Source of the DNA: Reyranella humidisoli
GTDB taxonomy: Bacteria; Pseudomonadota; Alphaproteobacteria; Reyranellales; Reyranellaceae
Assembly (NCBI RefSeq): GCF_019039055.1
Contig: NZ_JAHOPB010000001.1
Span: 3,384,001 to 3,448,000 of the forward strand
Direction: 5' to 3'
Length of the DNA stretch: 64,000 nucleotides
Position numbers and translations under genes: made by a program. The notes beneath the pieces were generated by a model, which was not told the DNA's origin, searched no databases, and worked only from the letters and a program-made list of their open reading frames with translations. Of this stretch, positions 26,751 through 33,126 are shown in pieces (the first letter of the stretch is position 1; every line of letters begins with the position of its first letter).

Positions 26751-26782
26751 GACTGACGCCGACGGGAAGGGAGCCCAATTCC

Positions 26783-27370
26783 ATGCTGATGCCGAAGACG
26801 ATACTGGCCGCGTTTTTCGCAACGACGCTGGCTTCCGCGGCGGTTGCCCAGTCTCCGGCGACGTCGTCGTCCGCTCCGCGCAGCAGCATCGACATCCCGG
26901 CGACCCCTGGCGGGCCTGAGTTTCGCGATCCCAAGACCGGCCAGATCTGGACTCCCCAGAACGTCGGGCGGGGGCCGATCGGAAAGCCGACGCCGGCGGA
27001 TCTGGCCTTCGATCCGCTCGCGCAGGCGGCCCGCATAGAGGGCCGGGTGGTACAGCGGCCGGCCTTCGTGCCGGTGGGCTGGTCCACCCCGACGGCTGGG
27101 CCTGCAACGCCGCTTGTGACCCTGGACAATGCCAGCCTGCGCGCCGTGCCGTCCCGGCGGTGGCAGGTGGTGCTTTACGTCAACAACAACAGCGCGGGCA
27201 CGCTGGCGCCGATGATCGACTGCCGCTTCACCAATGCCGGCAAGCTGGTCGAGGATACGCGGGTGCTGATGCCGGGCATCGGCGCGGGCGTGCGCGGCGG
27301 CGTCGTGATCCATGGACCGAAGACGGACCTGTTCGTCGATCGTGCCACCTGCCGCATCGTCTCTCCCTGA
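26783..27370 (+). CDS. Exported protein, paralogue of the one at 36360
   Basis: A 195-residue protein with a signal peptide (ILAAFFATTLASAAVAQ). The mature protein aligns along most of its length with the protein encoded at 36360-36950: FRDPKTGQIWTPQNVG against FKDEKTGKVWTPENVS, AFDPLAQ against AFDPNSQ, VVLYVNNNSAGTLAPMIDC against SVLYVTNNSANVVDAVVGC, and an identical end CRxxSP. Two cysteines near the C-terminus (DCRFTNAG and ATCRIVSP) could form a disulfide in the periplasm. AAGGGAG precedes the ATG. No known family comes to mind. It follows the pilin genes by 32 bases. Confidence 0.75.
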   Translation: MLMPKTILAAFFATTLASAAVAQSPATSSSAPRSSIDIPATPGGPEFRDPKTGQIWTPQNVGRGPIGKPTPADLAFDPLAQAARIEGRVVQRPAFVPVGWSTPTAGPATPLVTLDNASLRAVPSRRWQVVLYVNNNSAGTLAPMIDCRFTNAGKLVEDTRVLMPGIGAGVRGGVVIHGPKTDLFVDRATCRIVSP

Positions 27371-27373
27371 TCC

Positions 27374-28138
27374 CTATCCCTGGACCGAGTATCCGCCGTC
27401 GACGGTGATGGCGGCGCCCGTGACATAGTCCGAGGCTGGTGCGGCCAGGAAGACCGCGATGCCGGCGAAATCCTCCGGCGTGCCCCAGCGGCCGGCCGGC
27501 GTGCGGTTCAGCACGGAATCGTGCAGGGCCGGCACGTCGCGGCGTGCCCGCTGGGTGAGGGCGGTGTCGATCCAGCCGGGCAGGATCGAGTTCACCTGGA
27601 TGTTGTCCCTGGCCCAGGCGGTGGCCATCGCCTTGGTCATCTGCACGATGCCACCCTTGCTGGCGGCGTAGGCGGTGGTGAACGAGGCGCCGAAGATCGA
27701 CATCATCGAGCCGATGTTGATCATCTTGCCGCCGCCGCCCTTCTTCATCTCGGGATAGGCGGCGTGGCTGCACAGGAAGGCACTGGTCAGATTGCTGTCG
27801 AGCACCTGGTGCCATTCGGCGAGCGTGTATTCCTGCGGCTGCTTGCGGATATTGATGCCGGCATTGTTGACCAGGATGTCGAGGCGACCATGGGCCTTCA
27901 CGGCGTTGGATACGAGCGCGCGGCACGAGTCCTCCTGTAGAACGTCGACCGCGATCGCGCTGGCCTTGGCGCCGATGGCCTTGAGCTCCGCGACTGCCGC
28001 GTCGTTCTTCTCGGCATTGCGACCGGCGACGACCACCGTGGCGCCCGCGAGTGCCATGCCCTTGGCCATGCCGAGACCGATCCCGCCGTTGCCGCCCGTG
28101 ACGACGGCCACTCGGCCCGAAAGATCGAACAGTTTCAT
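27374..28138 (-). CDS. Short-chain dehydrogenase/reductase
   Basis: A 254-residue classical SDR. The cofactor site VVTGGNGGIGLGMAKGM (TGxxxGxG), NNAGINIRKQ, the catalytic serine in MINIGSMMS and the YAASKGGIVQMTKA (YxxxK) motif are all present, as is the C-terminal GAAITVDGGYSVQG. The arginine-containing AGRNAEK after strand 2 favours NADP(H) or mixed use. Members reduce or oxidise sugars, 3-oxoacyl or gluconate-type substrates; the best guess from ILPGWIDTALTQ is a sugar-acid type enzyme, but it is not resolved. Its stop is 3 bases from that of the convergent secreted protein. Confidence 0.92.
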   Translation of the reverse strand: MKLFDLSGRVAVVTGGNGGIGLGMAKGMALAGATVVVAGRNAEKNDAAVAELKAIGAKASAIAVDVLQEDSCRALVSNAVKAHGRLDILVNNAGINIRKQPQEYTLAEWHQVLDSNLTSAFLCSHAAYPEMKKGGGGKMINIGSMMSIFGASFTTAYAASKGGIVQMTKAMATAWARDNIQVNSILPGWIDTALTQRARRDVPALHDSVLNRTPAGRWGTPEDFAGIAVFLAAPASDYVTGAAITVDGGYSVQG

Positions 28139-28181
28139 TGCTTTGCCTCCCGATTTCGTCCCGCCTGTATAGCCGAGGCGA

Positions 28182-28207
28182 GGAACCGCCGACAGGCCGC
28201 GCCCGTT
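28182..28207 (+). promoter_or_regulatory. EcfG-type GSR promoter (GGAAC-N17-CGTT)
   Basis: GGAAC at 28182-28186 and CGTT at 28204-28207 are separated by 17 bases, an exact match to the alphaproteobacterial general stress response promoter. It faces right, away from the SDR gene, into a 170-base stretch without an ORF. It lies 170 bases from the end of nepR. The expected start point is about 28213-28215, at the base of a strong hairpin. Confidence 0.72.
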
Positions 28208-28212
28208 AGCCC

Positions 28213-28306
28213 GCCACGGAGTAGGAGTTCGTGGAGCGTCGGCCGGGCTGACCGGCGATCCGCGGACAAGGGTGGCGGCGGTCGCGAGACCGCCGCCATT
28301 TCGTTT
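28213..28306 (+). ncRNA. Candidate GSR-controlled small RNA
   Basis: Directly after an exact EcfG-type promoter there is no ORF but three consecutive perfect stem-loops: CCACG/CGTGG (28214-28234, 11-base loop GAGTAGGAGTT), GCCGG/CCGGC (28242-28256) and an 11-base-pair stem TGGCGGCGGTC/GACCGCCGCCA (28273-28298, GCGA loop) followed by TTTCGTTT. The same TTTCGTTT tail follows the terminator hairpin at 36974, which supports reading the last stem as a terminator. The predicted transcript is about 90-95 nucleotides. Caulobacter has a GSR-dependent sRNA (GsrN), so the idea has precedent; identity with GsrN is not claimed. No homology search was possible. Confidence 0.5.
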
Positions 28307-28320
28307 GGGGCGCGCGCAGA

Positions 28321-28349
28321 AAGAAAACCGCCCCGGATGCGGGGCGGTT
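28321..28349 (-). terminator. Rho-independent terminator of nepR
   Basis: A perfect 9-base-pair stem AACCGCCCC/GGGGCGGTT with a six-base loop lies 31 bases beyond the nepR stop. Read on the reverse strand it is followed by TTCTTTCT, a usable U-tract. It would end transcripts of the nepR operon and separate them from the small-RNA candidate that points the other way. Confidence 0.82.
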
Positions 28350-28379
28350 AAATTGGCTGATCAGCGCAAAACGTAAAGC

Positions 28380-28610
28380 CTACTTCTTGGAAGGCTCGTC
28401 TGTAGAAGAACCTTTGTTGCCGATGCTGGCGGCGTCCTTGTCGATCAGGTTGACCAGATCGTCGGGAAGAGGCTCTTTTGCGATCTCGTCGTACATCGCA
28501 TGAAGCTGCTTGTGCAGCCACATGTCGAAGGGGCGATCGTTACCCTTGGGCTTGGGGCGCGCTGACTTTTCAGCGCGCCCACCCTCGGGCATATCGTCAT
28601 TGGTCGCCAT
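28380..28610 (-). CDS. nepR: NepR anti-sigma factor of the general stress response
   Basis: A 76-residue protein carrying the NepR core FDMWLHKQLHAMYDEIAKEP followed by LPDDLVNLIDK. NepR binds EcfG and keeps it off RNA polymerase until phosphorylated PhyR captures NepR. The N-terminus (charged, with RPKPKG) and C-terminus are disordered, as in the family. The ATG at 28610 follows GGGGAG at good spacing; upstream in-frame ATGs are less likely. The gene is downstream of ecfG on the same strand with 116 bases between them, the reverse of the nepR-ecfG order seen in many relatives. Confidence 0.9.
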   Translation of the reverse strand: MATNDDMPEGGRAEKSARPKPKGNDRPFDMWLHKQLHAMYDEIAKEPLPDDLVNLIDKDAASIGNKGSSTDEPSKK

Positions 28611-28726
28611 AACACGCTCCCCGGAGGCGGAAGCCCACTCCGCGGGATCCTGTCCGACCCATTCAACTCTCCCCGTGGGACCACTCATGACTATGTCGCA
28701 CTCAAACGCATGACTGAAAAGAGGCC

Positions 28727-29299
28727 TTAACGGGTCGCGGCAAGAGAGTCTTCGTCACGACGGTCGACGGAGGGACGGCGCGTGTCCGCCGGACGGCGGG
28801 TATCGCCCTCCAGCAACAGGCGCTCCAGCGTGTCGCGCGCGCGGGAGATGCGGCTCTTCACGGTACCGACCGACACGCCGGTATGCTCGGCGATCGTCTC
28901 GTAGGGAAGGCCCTCGAGGACGGCGAGGAGAAGAGCCTCGCGCTGGGCCGCCGCAAGCTTAGCGAACGCCGACATGAACTCGCGCATGACCAATCCGCTC
29001 TCCTGATGAGGGGGATGAGAGAGGGATTCAGCGATCGCCGTGTCGACGGGGACGGTCGGGCGGCGGCGGCGCAGGCCGGAAATGAATTCGTTGCGCTGGA
29101 TACGGAACAGCCAGGCCGCCAGGTTGGTACCCGGCTGGAAGCTGTTGCGACCGGTGAGAGCCTTGATCACGGTGTCGTGGACCAGGTCATCCGCCTGATC
29201 GCGGTCGCGGGTCAACGACAGTGCATAGATGCGCAGGCGGGGCAGGATCGTCTTCAGCTGCTCGTGGAAGTCGCCGGAGTCCTGGGTCTGCGTCGTCAT
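28727..29299 (-). CDS. ecfG: EcfG-type ECF sigma factor
   Basis: A 190-residue group IV sigma factor of the EcfG class. Region 2 shows DQADDLVHDTVIKALTGRN and FQPGTNLAAWLFRIQRNEF; region 4 shows AQREALLLAVLEGLPYETIA followed by GVSVGTVKSRISRARDTL, the helix-turn-helix that reads the -35 element. EcfG directs transcription from GGAAC-N16/17-CGTT promoters once PhyR removes NepR. Seven such promoter matches are found in this window. The 20 residue basic tail after region 4 is unusual but not rare. The gene is upstream of nepR. Confidence 0.93.
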   Translation of the reverse strand: MTTQTQDSGDFHEQLKTILPRLRIYALSLTRDRDQADDLVHDTVIKALTGRNSFQPGTNLAAWLFRIQRNEFISGLRRRRPTVPVDTAIAESLSHPPHQESGLVMREFMSAFAKLAAAQREALLLAVLEGLPYETIAEHTGVSVGTVKSRISRARDTLERLLLEGDTRRPADTRRPSVDRRDEDSLAATR

Positions 29300-29422
29300 G
29301 TAGGTGTCTCCCGAATTGAGGCGTCGTGTACTGAACGAATGCCGGCGAGGCCGATTGGTTACACGGCGTCGACCATTTTTCTCAATTCTTTGAAAAACCT
29401 GCAGAAATCTGGCCGCCAGTCG

Positions 29423-29887
29423 CTACTGGAGCTTCTCCGACAGGAGCTTGCGGGCTCGCGAAACCCGCGCTTTGAGGGTGCCGACCGAGCAACCACACAG
29501 GCTCGCCGCTTCCTCGTAGGAGAAGCCGCCGGCGCCGATCAGGACCAACGCCTCCCGCGATTGCGGATTGAGCTTCCACAATTCCGACGAGAGTTCCTTA
29601 AGGGCGAGCGTGGCTTCCGGATTATCCACCGCGGGAAGCGGCGTGGCCGCCTCGTTGTCTATGGTGAGCGGGCGGCGACGCTGCGTGCGGAGATCGGAAT
29701 AGAAACGATTCCGCATGATGGTGAACAGCCAGCCCTTCAGGTTCGTGCCGGGCATGAACTGTTCGCGCTTGTCGAGAGCAGCGAGAATAGTGTTCTGGAC
29801 GAGATCGTCGGCCGCTTCGCGTTCGCGACACATGAAACGCGCAAACGCACGCAGATCCGGCAGAAGAGCGACGATCTCATCCTTCAT
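29423..29887 (-). CDS. Second EcfG-like ECF sigma factor
   Basis: A 154-residue sigma factor close to EcfG: region 2 has READDLVQNTILAALDKREQ and FMPGTNLKGWLFTIMRNRFY; region 4 has QSREALVLIGAGGFSYEEAA and GCSVGTLKARVSRARKLLSE. It is shorter than the neighbouring EcfG, without the extra C-terminal tail. Multiple EcfG paralogues are known in alphaproteobacteria and may differ in promoter choice or NepR affinity. It is in the same direction as ecfG with 123 bases between them and faces away from the phyR side. The -35 helix differs from EcfG at several positions. Confidence 0.9.
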   Translation of the reverse strand: MKDEIVALLPDLRAFARFMCREREAADDLVQNTILAALDKREQFMPGTNLKGWLFTIMRNRFYSDLRTQRRRPLTIDNEAATPLPAVDNPEATLALKELSSELWKLNPQSREALVLIGAGGFSYEEAASLCGCSVGTLKARVSRARKLLSEKLQ

Positions 29888-29994
29888 CGCTTTCTCATCT
29901 GGGGATCATGAGGCGGGGCCGAAAGGGCAAATCGCATTGGCAACCACATCCAGGCGCTTTTGTTGTGAGAGGAATACTTGGAATCGCCTTGTTG

Positions 29995-30019
29995 GGAACC
30001 TTGGCCACGCCGGAGCGTT
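29995..30019 (+). promoter_or_regulatory. EcfG-type GSR promoter (GGAAC-N16-CGTT)
   Basis: GGAAC at 29995-29999 and CGTT at 30016-30019 with exactly 16 bases between. It faces the 27-residue membrane peptide (start 30067) and the glycine-zipper protein (30176). The expected transcript start near 30026 leaves a leader of about 40 bases before an AGAGGA ribosome site. Confidence 0.75.
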
Positions 30020-30066
30020 GCAACACGTAAATCTCGACCAGCCATCACGGATCAAAAGAGGATCTC

Positions 30067-30150
30067 ATGGGCCGCGCAGCTCTCCTTTGGTTTCTGGGGG
30101 TTCCGATCCCCGTGCTCCTGCTGATGTGGGTGCTGGGTTGGCTTCACTGA
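30067..30150 (+). CDS. 27-residue hydrophobic peptide
   Basis: A tiny gene encoding one transmembrane helix (LLWFLGVPIPVLLLMWVLGW) with a short basic start and a final His. AGAGGA stands six bases before the ATG, and the gene lies just downstream of an exact GSR promoter. Similar peptides ending in GW-x-H occur in rhizobia without assigned role. It is followed at 30176 by the glycine-zipper protein and both may share one stress-induced transcript. Confidence comes from the promoter, the ribosome site and the composition. Confidence 0.6.
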   Translation: MGRAALLWFLGVPIPVLLLMWVLGWLH

Positions 30151-30175
30151 AGATAATTTTATGCGGGGGACAATG

Positions 30176-30391
30176 ATGAACAGACTTATCGCAGCGTCGG
30201 TGGTGGTGTCTCTGGCCCTTCTTACGGGAGCATGCGGCAACCGACCGGTCGATAGGGCCCTGACCGGTGGCGCGATCGGAGCTGGTACCGGTGCGGTCGT
30301 TGGCTCGACCGTCGGCAATCCGGTGGCCGGTGCCGTGATCGGCGGTGCCGCGGGCGCCACTATCGGCGCGGTGACGGCGCCGGAGCGATAA
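30176..30391 (+). CDS. OsmB-like glycine-zipper (lipo)protein
   Basis: A 71-residue protein with a signal sequence ending LALLTGACG, close to a lipobox though the residue three before the cysteine is Thr rather than Leu. The mature part is a glycine zipper (TGGAIGAGTGAVVGSTVG and AGAVIGGAAGATIGAV), the pattern of OsmB-type osmotically induced outer membrane lipoproteins that insert or oligomerise in membranes. A GGGGGA site precedes two adjacent ATGs (30173, 30176). An exact GSR promoter lies upstream, matching the stress role of the family. Confidence 0.8.
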   Translation: MNRLIAASVVVSLALLTGACGNRPVDRALTGGAIGAGTGAVVGSTVGNPVAGAVIGGAAGATIGAVTAPER

Positions 30392-30587
30392 CCTAAAAGG
30401 ATGGAGACAGGGTGCTGCGGATGGGTGAAGTGAGCCCGTCCGCAAACATTTGTCTGGGCCGAGCGAGAGCCAGCGCGTTGCAGGGGCCGGCGGCAAGTTG
30501 TCTACGGGCGCACACCGCGTAGTGTAGGTGTTGCACGCAGCGCGGCGTGACGCGAGAAACGACTTTCGAGTGATGAGGGAGAACGAC
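30392..30587 (+). other. Upstream region of phyR
   Basis: This 196-base stretch between the glycine-zipper gene and phyR holds no ORF that I can support. I looked for the GGAAC/GCAAC-N16/17-CGTT pattern on both strands and found none, so phyR does not seem to have a GSR promoter of its own here. An AGGGAG sequence at its end is the ribosome binding site that decides the phyR start. Confidence 0.5.
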
Positions 30588-31391
30588 GTGGCTGAAGAGC
30601 AGGTGGCTTCCAAGAAAGTTTCGGAGGCGATCACCAGGACGCTTCCTTTCCTGCGTCGCTACGCCCGGGCCGTTACCGGCTCGCAGCAGCAGGGCGACGA
30701 ATGGGTTCGTCTCTGCGCCGAGGTGGCCGTTCAGCAGCCGGAACTGATTGCCGAGGCGGAGGATACGAAGGTTGGCGTGTTCGCGCTGTTCCATCGACTC
30801 CGCCAGCCTTTCGGCGTGATCGAGGAAGGGGCGGCCGGCAGTGAAAGCGTTCGCGGGCGCCTGAAGGAATCGCTGACCGACATGGCGCCGATGCAGCGCC
30901 AGGTGCTCCTGCTCACCGTACTCGAGGGCTTCACCATTTCCGATGCCGCCCACATTCTCGGCGTGAGCGTCGACGAGGCGGAGCGCAGCCTCGAGGAAGC
31001 ACGCCGTGAACTGCAGCGCGTCGCGTCGGTCCGCATTCTGGTCATCGAGGACGAGGCCGTCATCGCGCTCGACGTCGCCGACATCGTCCGCAACGCCGGC
31101 CACGAGGTCGTGGGTATCGCCGCGACCGAGAAGACGGCGATCGAGCTCGCCAGGAAGCATTCGCCGCATCTGGTGCTGGCCGATATCCAGCTGCGCGGTT
31201 CCGACAGCGGCATCTCCGCCGTGAACCAGATCATGAAGTCGATGTCGGTGCCGGTGATCTTCGTCACGGGCTTCCCCGAGCGGCTCCTCACAGGCAAACA
31301 GGTCGAGCCGGCGTTCGTGATCTCGAAGCCGTTCGACCCCGATCTGCTGCGTGCGGCGATCGCCCAGGCGCTCGATACCGTATCGATCTGA
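30588..31391 (+). CDS. phyR: PhyR response regulator of the general stress response
   Basis: A 267-residue protein with an N-terminal sigma-factor-like domain (residues 1-135; KVSEAITRTLPFLRRYARAV, PMQRQVLLLTVLEGFTISDA) and a C-terminal receiver domain (145-260; VRILVIEDEAVIALDVADIV, phospho-acceptor Asp in LVLADIQLRG, switch Lys in VISKPFDP). On phosphorylation it opens and binds NepR, releasing EcfG. The GTG start is preferred because AGGGAG is spaced properly before it and is part of the only upstream ATG codon context (30573). It precedes two kinase genes, its probable input. Confidence 0.94.
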   Translation: MAEEQVASKKVSEAITRTLPFLRRYARAVTGSQQQGDEWVRLCAEVAVQQPELIAEAEDTKVGVFALFHRLRQPFGVIEEGAAGSESVRGRLKESLTDMAPMQRQVLLLTVLEGFTISDAAHILGVSVDEAERSLEEARRELQRVASVRILVIEDEAVIALDVADIVRNAGHEVVGIAATEKTAIELARKHSPHLVLADIQLRGSDSGISAVNQIMKSMSVPVIFVTGFPERLLTGKQVEPAFVISKPFDPDLLRAAIAQALDTVSI

Positions 31392-31404
31392 GACGAGATA
31401 GTTC

Positions 31405-33126
31405 GTGGCGGGATGGTCGCTTCGCTCCAAGCTCGTCACGCTCGTTGCACTGGCGTTGCTGCCTGTCCTCGCGCTGGCGGCCTGGCAGGCTGAGAAAGAA
31501 GAGGCGGCCGGCGCCTCACGCCTGAGCGCCGCGCTGGGGGCCGTCGCCGACCTGTCCGTCGCCCGCTACAGCGGCCTCTTCGAGGCCTCACAGAGAATGC
31601 TGTCGGCTGCATGTGCCGACGAGTCGGTCGAGAATGCCGCCCGCGGAGAGCCCTCGGCCGTCGGCCAATGCGAGAGCTATCTGTCTAAGCTGCTCGCCGC
31701 TTACCCCGATCAGTATTCGGCCGCGTTTGTGACGGACGAGCAGGGTATCGGGCGTTGCGCCACGGCACCCGCCGGCCTCGGGATGAGCTTCGCCGACCGG
31801 GACTTTTTCCAGAAAGCCCGGTCGGCGAAGGGGATCGTCGTCGGCGACACGATCGTCAGTCGCATCGCCCCCAAACCCATTGTCCCCATCGCGCTCCCGG
31901 TCACGCGCGATGGCGCCTTCGTGGGCATGTGTGCCGTCGGCATCACGCTCAAGGTGCTTGCCGAGACTGCTGCCCTGGTCGAGGGTCCTCCCGGGATCGC
32001 CGTGGCCGTGGTCGACCGGTCCGGTGCGGCAATCGGGGGAGACGCTCAGGCGATGCGCCGGTTGCCCGCGCCTGCGCGGCTCGCGGAAATCCTGACCGGC
32101 ATCCGGGTGGCCTTCGTGGACGTGGGCCAGGACGCGGCTTTTTATGAGTTTCGCGTGAGACCTGTCGGCGGCAGTGCACTGTTTGTCGTGGTATCGGCGC
32201 CGAGCCCGGAAGGGGGGATGCCGCTGTCCGCCGCCTGGATCGGTTTCCTGCTGGTTGTTCTGTCGGCGATCGTCATCCTGCTGGTGATCTGGTTTGGCGC
32301 GGATCGCTGGTGCGTGCGGCCTCTGCTCTACATCCAGGATTTTGCCGACAAGGTCGCGCGCGGGGAAAGCATCATGCTGGCTCCACCGCACCGGTGGTCG
32401 CCCGAAATGGCGTCGGTTGGCGCCGGTGTGACGGCGATGGCGGAAGCAATCACCAGCCGCGAAGCGGCGCTGCGCGCCAACGTCGAGCAGCGCGACCACA
32501 TGCTTCGTGAAATTCACCACAGGGTGAAGAACAATCTCCAGATGATATCGAGCCTGCTCAACCTCCAGGCAGGAGAGATCAGGTCGCCGCGCATCCGTCG
32601 CTTCTTCGGCGATGCGCAGAACCGCGTGCTCACTCTGTCGATCCTGCATCGCCATCTCTACGAGCGATCGAGCTGGTCGCTGGTTGATTTCCAGCAGTTC
32701 ATCAGCGACCTCGTGCGCCAGATATCGGTCGGGCGCGTGCCGGCGGGCCGGCAGGCGCCGCGCTACCATATCCGCGCGCCGATCATGGCGGTGGGGCCCG
32801 ATACCGCGATCCCGATTGGCCTCATCGTTACCGAAGCCGTCAGCATCGCCCTCAGCCATGATTTCAGCCGCTCGCCGACGCCGGAAATCCGCATCGAGAC
32901 CAGCGAGCAAGGCGAGGAGGTGCAACTCGTCATCGAGGACAACGGCATGGCCCGCGATTCTGGCGTGCCGGCCCCCGACGGACGGGGCGGTTTCGCGCTC
33001 ACGCTGATCCGGGGCCTTGCCATGCAGCTCGGCGGCGGAGTCGTCATCGAGCGCAAGCCGGATGGTGGCAATCGGGTGGTCGTGACCTTCCCGACGCCGG
33101 CGGCGGACGATCCGGCAAATGCCTAG
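31405..33126 (+). CDS. HisKA_2 sensor histidine kinase with degenerate N-box
   Basis: A 573-residue membrane sensor: TM1 (LVTLVALALLPVLALAAW), an extracytoplasmic double-Cache-like domain (about 30-270), TM2 (about 278-300, WIGFLLVVLSAIVILLVIW), a HAMP-like linker and a HisKA_2 dimerisation domain with REIHHRVKNNLQMISSLLNL; the phospho-acceptor is His371 or His372. The ATPase domain has GLIVTEAVSIALSHDF where relatives have NELVTNALKHAF, so the Mg-binding Asn is Ile481. The DNG motif and a GRGGFAL loop remain. It follows phyR by 13 bases (GTG start) and overlaps the next kinase. It may be a GSR input kinase, but one with weak or no autokinase activity. Confidence 0.85.
   Translation: MAGWSLRSKLVTLVALALLPVLALAAWQAEKEEAAGASRLSAALGAVADLSVARYSGLFEASQRMLSAACADESVENAARGEPSAVGQCESYLSKLLAAYPDQYSAAFVTDEQGIGRCATAPAGLGMSFADRDFFQKARSAKGIVVGDTIVSRIAPKPIVPIALPVTRDGAFVGMCAVGITLKVLAETAALVEGPPGIAVAVVDRSGAAIGGDAQAMRRLPAPARLAEILTGIRVAFVDVGQDAAFYEFRVRPVGGSALFVVVSAPSPEGGMPLSAAWIGFLLVVLSAIVILLVIWFGADRWCVRPLLYIQDFADKVARGESIMLAPPHRWSPEMASVGAGVTAMAEAITSREAALRANVEQRDHMLREIHHRVKNNLQMISSLLNLQAGEIRSPRIRRFFGDAQNRVLTLSILHRHLYERSSWSLVDFQQFISDLVRQISVGRVPAGRQAPRYHIRAPIMAVGPDTAIPIGLIVTEAVSIALSHDFSRSPTPEIRIETSEQGEEVQLVIEDNGMARDSGVPAPDGRGGFALTLIRGLAMQLGGGVVIERKPDGGNRVVVTFPTPAADDPANA

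Noticed and set aside
28380..28688. Longer nepR form starting at 28688
   Set aside because: It lies across the gap to ecfG and its added residues have no NepR character, while GGGGAG sits at the right distance before the ATG at 28610.
29334..29362. Possible GSR promoter upstream of ecfG (GTAAC...CGTT, reverse strand)
   Set aside because: The -35 differs from GGAAC and the spacer is 20 bases instead of 16-17. No good GSR promoter is seen for either sigma gene.
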